Below are positions 50,271 to 57,709 of a stretch of DNA of 64,000 nt, one piece after another. The notes beneath the pieces were generated by a model. That model was not told where the DNA came from and searched no databases. It saw only the letters and a list, made by a program, of their open reading frames with translations. Each line of letters starts with the position of its first letter. Within the stretch, counting starts at the first letter, position 1. A program made the translations under genes and the position numbers. This DNA is from Tetramitus jugosus (lineage: Eukaryota; Heterolobosea; Eutetramitea; Acrasida; Vahlkampfiidae), in NCBI GenBank assembly GCA_937625935.1, contig OW569385.1, positions 124,001 to 188,000 on the forward strand, read 5' to 3'.

Positions 50271-51752
50271 ATGTTGAACTCATCTCGTTGCGTGGCTTTG
50301 CTTGTTGTACTTTTGCTATTTCTGTCTGCCATGTCCGTTTTTTCATCTAGTTCTTTTGGAAGTGATGTTCATGTGTGCCAATCTAAATTTTCTCAATGGA
50401 TGGATGACTGGTTGTCCAGGAACGAAGGCAGAGCCTCATTTGGAGTATCCGTGCGTAGTTTGAACCCAGAATCAACGTTCAACTATCAGTACAATGCCAA
50501 AAAATTATTCCAACCTGCATCAACAAACAAGGTGTTGACGACTGTTGCTGCCCTCGTAAATCTTGGAAGTGCCTACCAATTCCGTACTCGTATTCTGATT
50601 GACAAGAATACGAAGAGGAGATTAAGGATTGAAATGACGGGTGATCCTTCGTTGTCTAGCACTGTTTTAGTCGATAAGATCAAGTCTCTATCGATTGAAG
50701 GCTCCATAGAAACAGTCGAAGTGGATATCTCTGCGTTCAAGAACACTGCTCCATTGCCTGACAGCTGGGAATTTGGTGACTTGGGTTATGATTATGGTGC
50801 TCAGCCTAGCTGTTCAGTTTTGGACCATAATTTCGTAATTTTTCGGATATCACCTGGAGCAAGTGTTGGCCAGCCGCTGAGTGTTGTTCAGTTAAACGAT
50901 CAAGGAACACCGACAATATGGGAGAATGTTTCTGTTTTTGGACTAAAGGACACTAGAACAGTAGATAATCAAGAGACGAATATTCGAGAGCCTGATTTGT
51001 TTTATCGACCGGGTGAGGACGCGTTGCGAATTGTGGGTCAAATGAAGTTGGGTGCTAAGAGTGTTGATATCGTTCGATCTGTGATGAAGCCTGATGAGTA
51101 TATTGCCAAGACGGTTGCAAGGATGGTTGGCGCACGCAACAGCACCGTAACAAGCGAACCACCAGGCGAGAATTATGTTTCCATTGGCACAATACTGTCT
51201 GAGCCGATAACCGTACTCATGAACAAAACCTTGTTAGAGTCTGACAATTTATATGCCGAATTGTTCATGCGTCAACTCGGTGTTCTCAAATCAAAGAGTG
51301 CTAGTGACAACATTGAACAGATTGGGATTGAACGAGTGAGATCTGTCTTGGTGGACGCTCTGGGTGTAACGGCTGACTCATTCAGGCAAGCTGATGGTTC
51401 AGGATTGTCGCGACAAAACTTGGTGAGCCCTCAAAGTTTAGTAGAAACATTCTATCACCTCTATCAAAGAGATCGCTCCTTATTCAAGTTGTACAAATCC
51501 ATGCTTCCAGTGGGAGGAGTGAGTGGTACTCTTAAGAACAGATTTGTTGATTACCCAGGAGTTGTTCAGGCCAAGACTGGAAGCATGACGGGTGTGATAT
51601 CTCTTTCTGGTCTTGTGGACAGTTTTATGCCAAACCACGACCCATACTTGTTCGCATTTATCGTTAACCAGTCTTCTCTCACCTCTTCCCAGATCAGGAA
51701 AGCAATGGATGAAGTTGTAATTGCCCTCCACCAGATGGATCGAAGTTGCTAA
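50271..51752 (+). CDS. D-alanyl-D-alanine carboxypeptidase/endopeptidase-like (peptidase S13, PBP4/DacB)
   Basis: A 493-residue protein. A signal peptide (about 1-25, CVALLVVLLLFLSAMSVF) is followed by the S13 fold with all three active-site motifs: SxxK as ASTNK (Ser at about 83), SxN as SDN (about 323) and KTG (about 435). QPASTNKV and AKTGSMTGVISLSG match the PBP4 family; length matches bacterial DacB. In bacteria these enzymes trim or cleave peptidoglycan cross-links. A wall-less amoeba would more plausibly use it, secreted or lysosomal, to digest bacterial walls, or on other substrates (inference). It sits in normal eukaryotic context with neighbour-like codon use, so it is an established transfer and not contamination. 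AATAAA follows the stop directly. Confidence 0.92.
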   Translation: MLNSSRCVALLVVLLLFLSAMSVFSSSSFGSDVHVCQSKFSQWMDDWLSRNEGRASFGVSVRSLNPESTFNYQYNAKKLFQPASTNKVLTTVAALVNLGSAYQFRTRILIDKNTKRRLRIEMTGDPSLSSTVLVDKIKSLSIEGSIETVEVDISAFKNTAPLPDSWEFGDLGYDYGAQPSCSVLDHNFVIFRISPGASVGQPLSVVQLNDQGTPTIWENVSVFGLKDTRTVDNQETNIREPDLFYRPGEDALRIVGQMKLGAKSVDIVRSVMKPDEYIAKTVARMVGARNSTVTSEPPGENYVSIGTILSEPITVLMNKTLLESDNLYAELFMRQLGVLKSKSASDNIEQIGIERVRSVLVDALGVTADSFRQADGSGLSRQNLVSPQSLVETFYHLYQRDRSLFKLYKSMLPVGGVSGTLKNRFVDYPGVVQAKTGSMTGVISLSGLVDSFMPNHDPYLFAFIVNQSSLTSSQIRKAMDEVVIALHQMDRSC

Positions 51753-51763
51753 ATAAAAGGGAT

Positions 51764-51837
51764 TACAGGCTATGAGAATCGAACTCATGACCTTAACGGT
51801 GTAAACGTTACGTTCTAACCGACTGAACTAAGCCTGC
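51764..51837 (-). tRNA. tRNA-Val (anticodon UAC)
   Basis: Acceptor GCAGGCT/AGCCTGT (terminal G:T), D stem GTTC/GAAC, anticodon stem TAACG/CGTTA with loop TTTACAC (anticodon TAC), T arm ATGAG-TTCGATT-CTCAT and discriminator A. There is no intron or CCA. Its 3' end lies 12 bp past the stop of the S13 peptidase gene, and a retroelement stack starts 29-43 bp from its 5' end. Confidence 0.92.
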
Positions 51838-51865
51838 TTTCTCTATAAATAGATTTTTGAATTGT

Positions 51866-51880
51866 TATTGGACGTTATTT
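51866..51880. repeat. Target-site duplication, left copy
   Basis: TATTGGACGTTATTT is repeated exactly at 53123-53137, flanking the ORF1-only element. This 15-bp direct repeat is the signature of a target-primed insertion. Confidence 0.93.
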
Positions 51881-51904
51881 TTTTACAGAAAAAAACGGAA
51901 TCAC

Positions 51905-52990
51905 ATGTCTGGTGATTCAACAAATTTGGTGAAGGAATACGGCAACAGCCGTTATGCAGTGTGGACCACTGCACGGAAAGGCTCTAGGCCAAGTGACAGA
52001 GAGGTCGTCATTACCGGCAACGGTAGTGGTGTCTCTCAGTCAGCATTGGCAAGAAAGATTGGAGAGGAGTTTGGTGACTGGCTCAACCGAGTCCAAGTCA
52101 TTAAAAGGAAAGGCCAGCAACGCTTTGTTGCATGGGTGACGGTCAAGGGTGACCGCATCTACGAGTTTGTTGAGTTATTCAACAAACAGAGGAGGATTGG
52201 CAACAGCACTGCTGCACCCAAGCGCAGTGTTGATTGCACAAGAAAGGTGGTCGTCCATGGCATGAAGAACATGTCAGTGGACGACATCAAGAAGCTACTG
52301 GGACCTGAGAAGGTTGCCAGTGTGCTCAAGAAGCGTGACACTGCTTTCGTGGTCACTCGATACGTCGAGCGGCCACATGATCCCCTCAAGGCTGTCAACA
52401 AGAGGTTGACGAAGATGTACGAGGAGCTGCTGACGGTGGTTGACGCACTGCGTCGACAGGTCACAGAACTCACCAAGGACTTGGCAAAGACAAAGGGTCA
52501 AGAGAGCAACAAACCGGTTCCGATACCGGAACTAGAAGTTGCACAAAGAACTGATCCAGATCTAATGGAAGCAGAAGAACAAAGGAGTACAACACCACTG
52601 CCAACAGTGCCTGTTGTACAGCTCAGCGCTGAAAATCAGCAAATACTGGAGCAAGTGAATGCCACTTCTCCAGTGTTTGCCAGAGTGAAGAAGGAAATTG
52701 CTGCATTGGCACTTGCTGCTGCACGCAAAAGGTATGGTTTGACAGAGGACGAACCAGTCATTGTGGATGTGGATGATGACTCCGAAAAGGAGATTCAGAG
52801 TCCACAACTCAATGACAACAAGAAAAGGAGTGCTAGGATCACACTGGGTGATCTGAGGAGCAACAAGGCCCAAGACAAGAAAAAAACAACAGATGGCTCT
52901 GTGTCCATCGGCGGTCCTACTACAAGGTTACGCTCTTTGATGAAGAGCATCAACCAAAACACTCACCTGAGTGATTCTTCCAACCTGTAG
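51905..52990 (+). CDS. ORF1-type protein of the non-autonomous element (361 residues)
   Basis: Starts MSGDSTNLVKEYGNSRYAVWTT; the ATG at 51905 matches the other copy. The N-terminal domain has WLNRVQVIKRK and IYEFVELFNKQRR blocks. A VVVHGM segment, a Leu heptad coiled coil (about 165-190) and an acidic tail (VDVDDDSEKEIQSP) with a basic end follow. Compared with the 31117-31977 copy, about 21 residues (MGDETYAQAV...) are deleted in frame after AFVV. On the other hand the full C-terminal tail is kept. An intact frame suggests recent activity or selection. Confidence 0.8.
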   Translation: MSGDSTNLVKEYGNSRYAVWTTARKGSRPSDREVVITGNGSGVSQSALARKIGEEFGDWLNRVQVIKRKGQQRFVAWVTVKGDRIYEFVELFNKQRRIGNSTAAPKRSVDCTRKVVVHGMKNMSVDDIKKLLGPEKVASVLKKRDTAFVVTRYVERPHDPLKAVNKRLTKMYEELLTVVDALRRQVTELTKDLAKTKGQESNKPVPIPELEVAQRTDPDLMEAEEQRSTTPLPTVPVVQLSAENQQILEQVNATSPVFARVKKEIAALALAAARKRYGLTEDEPVIVDVDDDSEKEIQSPQLNDNKKRSARITLGDLRSNKAQDKKKTTDGSVSIGGPTTRLRSLMKSINQNTHLSDSSNL

Positions 52991-53020
52991 GTGCACCGTC
53001 GGGGACAACAAGAGAAGAAG

Positions 53021-53095
53021 AGTGAATGACGCCCTACGGGTCGTCACTCACAAAACAAGTCAATAAATGAGCAATCGTGTGCTTGCGCACACTTG
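53021..53095 (+). promoter_or_regulatory. 3'UTR hairpins of the ORF1-only element
   Basis: TGACGCCC/GGGTCGTCA (about 53027-53046, one bulged base, TAC loop) and GTGTGC/GCACAC (about 53077-53092) lie in the same positions as the stems of autonomous copies, with AATAAA between them. Confidence 0.6.
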
Positions 53096-53122
53096 GTTGT
53101 ATGGAACAAAAAAAAAAAAAAA

Positions 53123-53137
53123 TATTGGACGTTATTT
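53123..53137. repeat. Target-site duplication, right copy
   Basis: TATTGGACGTTATTT, identical to 51866-51880. Its last three bases overlap the first copy of the next target word. Confidence 0.93.
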
Positions 53138-53149
53138 GAAGTAGTTATG
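53135..53149. repeat. Stack target word, copy 1
   Basis: TTTGAAGTAGTTATG. Exact copies follow at 53922 and 54263 and a two-mismatch copy at 54381; each lies at an element junction. Confidence 0.9.
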
Positions 53150-53921
53150 TCACATAGAAAACAGGAAGCATCTGCAGTCACTATTTGACCAGGAAAGGAA
53201 CAGAAGAGTGGAAGAATGTGTGAGAGGTGGTGGTTACAAAAGGCCGTTAGTAGAAGTGAAGCGGACTTCAGCTTCCTCAAAAATCCCCACAGTATAGACA
53301 GGCAGCTTGTGTGGTTTCAGATGCAAGTCCTCAGTGGGACGCTCCATACCGCAGAGGTTGTAAGAGTCCTCTACAACTCAGACAACAATCCCACCAAATG
53401 CGTATGGTGCAGTCAGGAGCCCGAAAGTGTGCTCCACTGTCTAATTCGGTGCCCTAGAGCGGTTCGTGCCAGAAGATGCCTCGCTATGACGGTGGCAGCA
53501 GAAATTATCAAGATGGGGGTTGCCGATACCAGCTGTATCAATATATGGTTCGACAATGTGAGGATAGTAGGCGGAGAAGTGGTCAGGAGACCGTTGAGAA
53601 GAACGAGCCGGGAGTTCCTGATGGGAATGATGGGTGTTGAGACAGAGACCGTCAGCGACATCGCGGAAGGTCTGATAGCAAATGGAGTAAAGACAGCAAC
53701 GGCAGATAAGATAACTAAAACTTACGTGAATAGTGTGAAACGGAGATGCCTCACGACTCTACTCCACCTATTCACGCAACGAAAGAGAAACAACAGCAAT
53801 GACGCTCTCCGAGCGTCATTGGGGAATCAAAATGGTGACCAAGGGCCACCGCTCTGCGAGCTATGGCTAATGAATATAACAGACAATAAAGTGAGCAACC
53901 GATATGGTTGTATTAAAAAAA
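53150..53921 (+). mobile_element. 5'-truncated LINE copy (ORF2 C-terminus and 3'UTR)
   Basis: Starts inside ORF2 (HLQSLFDQERN block) and after a one-base shift near 53222 reads ADFSFLKNPH, the CVWC...HCLIRCPRA zinc motif and the ORF2 end. A 3' hairpin CAATGACGCTC/GAGCGTCATTG (53797-53821), a weaker second stem, AATAAA, a CAACC/GGTTG-like mini-hairpin and poly(A) follow. It is flanked by target words at 53135 and 53922. Confidence 0.88.
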
Positions 53922-53936
53922 TTTGAAGTAGTTATG
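53922..53936. repeat. Stack target word, copy 2
   Basis: TTTGAAGTAGTTATG, directly after the poly(A) of the preceding copy and before the next truncated copy. Confidence 0.9.
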
Positions 53937-54262
53937 TAAGCGGAGGAAAACATTGGGTATTGAAACAAGGCCGCTGAAACAAGTGATCAAAGGACTGACG
54001 AAGAGTGGGATGGAGAAGAAGAAGGCAAGTGAGAAGGCCCAACAATTTGTCGATCATACAAAGAGTAGGTGTGTGGAGGTGATGCGACGCCTCTTCACGT
54101 GTTCAAAGGAGATTGCTGGTTGCTAATGCTCTACGAGCATTTGCAACTACTTAAATCAATAGTGACGGCATTCTGCCGTCACGAAACCGATACAGAGAAT
54201 CAACAAAGAAGGAATCAACAAAGAAGTAAAATGAGCAATGGTTGTATTTTAAAAAAACAAAA
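53937..54262 (+). mobile_element. Short 5'-truncated LINE copy, divergent subfamily
   Basis: Reads the last part of ORF2 (a GIETRPLKQVIKGLTKSG block, then SRCVEVMRRLF) in one frame, then hairpins TGCTAATGCTC/GAGCATTTGCA (one mismatch) and GTGACGGCA/TGCCGTCAC (54162-54182), and a GGTTGTATTTT-poly(A)-like end. Protein and hairpin sequences differ clearly from the preceding copy. Confidence 0.85.
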
Positions 54263-54277
54263 TTTGAAGTAGTTATG
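54263..54277. repeat. Stack target word, copy 3
   Basis: TTTGAAGTAGTTATG, exact, between two truncated copies. Confidence 0.9.
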
Positions 54278-54380
54278 CTACCGTAGAAGATCCAGTTGAG
54301 TTGGATCTCTGTAACTCCGACTGCGAGTTACAGAGTCACCACCTCACGCACCATTTGTTGAATTGCTTTGTTGAAAAAAA
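54278..54380 (+). mobile_element. Minimal LINE 3' end (about 100 bp)
   Basis: Only the 3' end remains: stems AGATCCA/TGGATCT (54288-54308) and TCTGTAACTC/GAGTTACAGA (54308-54334), then a short unique stretch and eight A's. No coding sequence is left. The base sequences of both stems differ from all other copies. Confidence 0.75.
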
Positions 54381-54395
54381 ATTGAAGCAGTTATG
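54381..54395. repeat. Stack target word, copy 4 (diverged)
   Basis: ATTGAAGCAGTTATG, two differences from the other three. Its last bases (GTTATG-like) also match the ORF1 sequence at the start of the next fragment, so the junction shows microhomology. Confidence 0.75.
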
Positions 54396-54720
54396 CAGTG
54401 TGGGCCACTGCACGGAAAGGCTCTAGGCCAAGTGACATTGGCAAAGGGTAAAGAAGTTCCAATATCGGAACTAGAAGTTGCACAAAGAACTGCTCCTGAT
54501 CTAATGGAGGCAGAAGAACAAAGGAGTTCAACACCACTGTCAACAGTGCCTGTCGTACAGCTCAGCGCCGAAAATCGGCTAATTCTGGAGCAAGTGAATG
54601 CCGCTTCTCCAGTGTTCGCCAGAGTAAAGAAGGAAATTGCTGCATTGGGCAGGTTGGAGATTCAGAGTCATCCACATTCTCAACGACTGGTTCGTCCTCA
54701 GTCAAACCAAAGACTTGACT
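54396..54720 (+). mobile_element. Internally deleted ORF1 fragment
   Basis: Starts within ORF1 at the AVWTTARKG-coding position, jumps by an internal deletion of about 400 nt (between CCAAGTGAC and TTGGCAAAG) to the acidic tail region, and then degenerates. There are no 3' hairpins or poly(A). It is the outermost, presumably oldest, piece of the tRNA-Val stack. Confidence 0.75.
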
Positions 54721-54806
54721 AGATTGTGATCATATTTGTTTGTTCTTTATTTATTGAGTTCAACCAGGTATTGCTCACAGGCATAGTTTTGTGAAGTTCA
54801 CTGTTA

Positions 54807-55907
54807 TTACAAAGTTTGGCGCTCCCCACTCTGTGAAGCTGTTTCAATTGCTTCCAACATACGATGGCGCAACACAGCATCCGTAAAGGTTGGAACAAGA
54901 TGTGTACCATTGCGAATGTCACTTAAGACTTGAGCATATGCATGTGAGATTGCGTACGCTGGATCACTACCTTCACCTTCAAATTCAATAAACTTGGCTG
55001 GTACAGGCAGGTCGACAAGAGCCTTCTCATCACCAGTTGCTCCTCTAATGGTAACATTGCTAAACTGCAAATGTCCACTACTACCTGTAACAATGAGATC
55101 ACCATTGGTGCCATTGATTTCCCAAAGGAAGTTCGTTCCACGGCATATTCCACCTCGATAATGGATCGAAGCAACAGCTCCACGATTCAATACTCCGTTA
55201 ACAGCCACTTGATCAGGTGATGTGTTGGATAATAGTTCATTTGTCTCCACACTTCTAATCTTTTGTCTTCGAATTGCTTGAGTGGCAGTCAATTGTGAGA
55301 ACTCTCCCAGTATCCAACACAATGCATCAATTGAGTGGCCAAAAGGAATGGACAGCATCGTGGCGCCATTCTTCTTATCAAGAAGATATTGGTTTCTCTG
55401 ATCGATAGCTTCTCCCCATGCAAGACCAGACCCGATGACTGTTGTGGACAAAACTTCACCCACATAGCCAGATTGAACGAGATCCCTCACGTATCTGACT
55501 TCTGGAGCGGAACGTGCTTGAAGACCAACAAAAGTTTTTACATTCTTATCCTTGGCAAGAGCATCCAATCTGATGGCCTCTTCAAGAGTGGCTCCCAAAG
55601 GCCACTCACAATAGACCATCTTACCACCATTTAAGGCTGCTTCGACAAGCTTGAAATGTTCTGGCACCTTGACTGACACTACAACAAGATCAACGTCTGG
55701 ATGAGCGACAAGTTCTTCTGGTTTTTCAAAGAAATGGGGCACATTGAACTTTTTGGCAGCTTCCTCAGCAGATTGCAGCGTAGAAGCTGTAAGAGCAGTG
55801 ATCTCAAAGTCAGGCAGCAATTTGAGGGCTGGTACGTGGGCACTGGCGGCCCATCCTCCTTTTGCGCTCAAACCAATAATTCCTACACCAATCTTCTTTT
55901 GGGACAT
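54807..55907 (-). CDS. Gfo/Idh/MocA-family oxidoreductase, GAL80-like
   Basis: A 366-residue protein. The N-terminal Rossmann fold starts VGIIGLSAKGGWAASAHVPAL, followed by VDLVVVSVKVPEH and the VYCEWPL motif. The usual EKP lysine of this family is replaced (EWP), as in the yeast GAL80/Gal80-like branch. The C-terminal alpha/beta domain has GHSIDALCWILGE and a NFLWEINGTNGDLIVTG block. Family members oxidise or bind sugars with NAD(P); loss of the EKP lysine in GAL80 goes with a regulatory, non-catalytic role. No targeting signal is seen. Whether it is an enzyme or an NADP-binding regulator is undecided. Confidence 0.85.
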   Translation of the reverse strand: MSQKKIGVGIIGLSAKGGWAASAHVPALKLLPDFEITALTASTLQSAEEAAKKFNVPHFFEKPEELVAHPDVDLVVVSVKVPEHFKLVEAALNGGKMVYCEWPLGATLEEAIRLDALAKDKNVKTFVGLQARSAPEVRYVRDLVQSGYVGEVLSTTVIGSGLAWGEAIDQRNQYLLDKKNGATMLSIPFGHSIDALCWILGEFSQLTATQAIRRQKIRSVETNELLSNTSPDQVAVNGVLNRGAVASIHYRGGICRGTNFLWEINGTNGDLIVTGSSGHLQFSNVTIRGATGDEKALVDLPVPAKFIEFEGEGSDPAYAISHAYAQVLSDIRNGTHLVPTFTDAVLRHRMLEAIETASQSGERQTL

Positions 55908-56215
55908 GCTTTGTTGTGTGATTTTGTTTTTGTGTGACTGATCAGTAAGCTTTCTCTCGTCATAGTCCAGTCGAAATTCTTAAGCTACAGAAAATGGCGC
56001 ATCGATCTCACCGATGTCCGCACCGGAACTACCGGTTACCCTTGTTTGTATTTTGGGGCATATGTCGCGCGATCAACTCCTTTTCTTGTTGTATACGTGT
56101 GTGTTTGTGCGCATCGCCTGGTTACAAACTTACCAAAACGATTGACTGGATTGGATCTACAATACATCTTTTCGTTCAATCGACATGCTTTGAGTTATAC
56201 AAGAGATGACATCCG
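55908..56215. other. Spacer between two minus-strand genes
   Basis: Contains the promoter of the GAL80-like gene and the 3' flank of the hydrolase gene. Short plus-strand frames look non-coding. Nothing else seen. Confidence 0.5.
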
Positions 56216-57442
56216 CTATTTAATAGGAACCTGTAAATATTGACCAAAGAAGGAAGATAGTTTCTGCTTGTACTCTTGCATTTGACTTGCGATTAGTGTA
56301 CAGTGGTTATTGCACCCATCTCTTTTGATATTTGTGTATACCTTGTTATCTCCAAAATACACGGAAGGTGAGCCACCTGCACCTCTATTCGCCAACAAGC
56401 ATGAAATTGTATTGGACTCTGGAACAACCATATCTCGGTAACCCTGAACAAGAAACAATGGTCTGTTACCAATCTGAGAACATGATTTCAAAGGGTCATA
56501 TGGAAAGGGAGGAAAACCGTACTTGCTCATCACCTTGGACACAACGTGAGCGCCAGACATGAGTATGGTTGATAGTAATCGACTATTAACAATCTCTTGC
56601 ATTCCAAATAAAATTGTCTGATAAACATCAGTTGGAGGTGAATCTAGGAATACCGCTTTCAACTTCTCTTCTTGTGCATAGGCAATTACCCCAGTAGCGG
56701 CTCCCATACTACTTCCATGGAGACCTACAGTAATATTGGCACCAAATTTTTCAACTAAATAGTCATATCCTCCCAATACATCTAAATGTTCAGCATAACC
56801 AAATGTTGCGTATGGATACTTGCTATCCACTTGTGAACTGCCGTGATTTCTCAAATCAGGAATGAGGACATTATATCCAGAATAATAGAGCATTCCAGCA
56901 GTAGCTAATTTGGAAGAGCTACTCTTGCATCCATGGTAACCATGAATCACAATGACAAATGAATGATTCAGTGGATCATTTTGTGTAATCAGAAATGCTG
57001 AAAGTTTCATGGTTGAAGCGAAGGAAGCCTTTCTGGACATGAACTCGACCAATTTCCAACTATTTTCTGGAACAGTTAACCCATCAAAAGTATTATTGCC
57101 GGTAATCAATTTTCTCAACTCTGGGCAATGCCTATACTCTCCTTGCTTCCAGTGAGATGGTGTGTTATTGGCTGTGACACTATTTGCACACTCGTTCAGT
57201 TTATGGTTGGACTTGAAAACCTTTGAAAATGCAAAAACACCCAGAATCAAGTACAACACGAATATACTAAATGCAACTACAAGTGCCATGGTGAGCGCAG
57301 AGAGAAATCCACAACAGCAACTACAAATTGAAAGATTCTTTTTCTTGGACTTGTGTGTGGATGAAGAGAGTATATCCTGGTCGTCAATTTGCTTGTAAGG
57401 CCACATGAGGAGCTCCTCAGTTGAAGAACTTTTGTTTGTCAT
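56216..57442 (-). CDS. Membrane-anchored alpha/beta hydrolase
   Basis: A 408-residue protein. The cytosolic N-terminus ends in a CSCCCG cluster (possible palmitoylation) before one membrane helix (about 48-75). The lumenal or extracellular part has the alpha/beta-hydrolase core: oxyanion block HGYHGCKSS, IPDLRNHGSSQ and nucleophile elbow GLHGSSMGAATG (Ser at about 242). FLDSPPTD and LFLVQGYRDMVVP (acid Asp) follow, with CNNHCTLI carrying the likely catalytic His. The layout resembles ABHD/prolyl-peptidase-like serine hydrolases with an RNHGxS motif as in bacterial cell-surface YqkD-type esterases. The substrate is unknown. Confidence 0.8.
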   Translation of the reverse strand: MTNKSSSTEELLMWPYKQIDDQDILSSSTHKSKKKNLSICSCCCGFLSALTMALVVAFSIFVLYLILGVFAFSKVFKSNHKLNECANSVTANNTPSHWKQGEYRHCPELRKLITGNNTFDGLTVPENSWKLVEFMSRKASFASTMKLSAFLITQNDPLNHSFVIVIHGYHGCKSSSSKLATAGMLYYSGYNVLIPDLRNHGSSQVDSKYPYATFGYAEHLDVLGGYDYLVEKFGANITVGLHGSSMGAATGVIAYAQEEKLKAVFLDSPPTDVYQTILFGMQEIVNSRLLSTILMSGAHVVSKVMSKYGFPPFPYDPLKSCSQIGNRPLFLVQGYRDMVVPESNTISCLLANRGAGGSPSVYFGDNKVYTNIKRDGCNNHCTLIASQMQEYKQKLSSFFGQYLQVPIK

Positions 57443-57709
57443 TGAGGGATGTCCTTTTGTTTGTTCTGTCGGAGGAAGATTTCTGGGAGTTCTTTCTTCG
57501 CACCATACTCGGCCGCAGAATTACCGGACACTGGTAATTACTCATCTTGCTCATTGTATAGGGTGGTTCAGTTACAAGATTTATCCTTTAAAGTTGCCCT
57601 CAAAGTCGATAAGTGATCTTCATGATCCAGTCTAAAATTAGTTGGTGGATTCTGATCGGGAACAAGTTTGGTTGCTCCATCAATTTTTTTACCTCACAAC
57701 AAAAAAAAG

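Larger units (their letters stand above)
51881..53122 (+). mobile_element. ORF1-only non-autonomous LINE derivative (1.24 kb, intact TSD)
   Basis: Flanked by an exact 15-bp duplication. A 24-nt leader, one ORF1-type frame, a 3'UTR with hairpins, AATAAA, a GGTTGTATGGAAC end and about 14 A's make up the element. It parallels the minus-strand copy at 30846-31993 from end to end, apart from indels. It has no endonuclease or RT, so it must borrow them. It is the copy nearest tRNA-Val. Confidence 0.93.
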
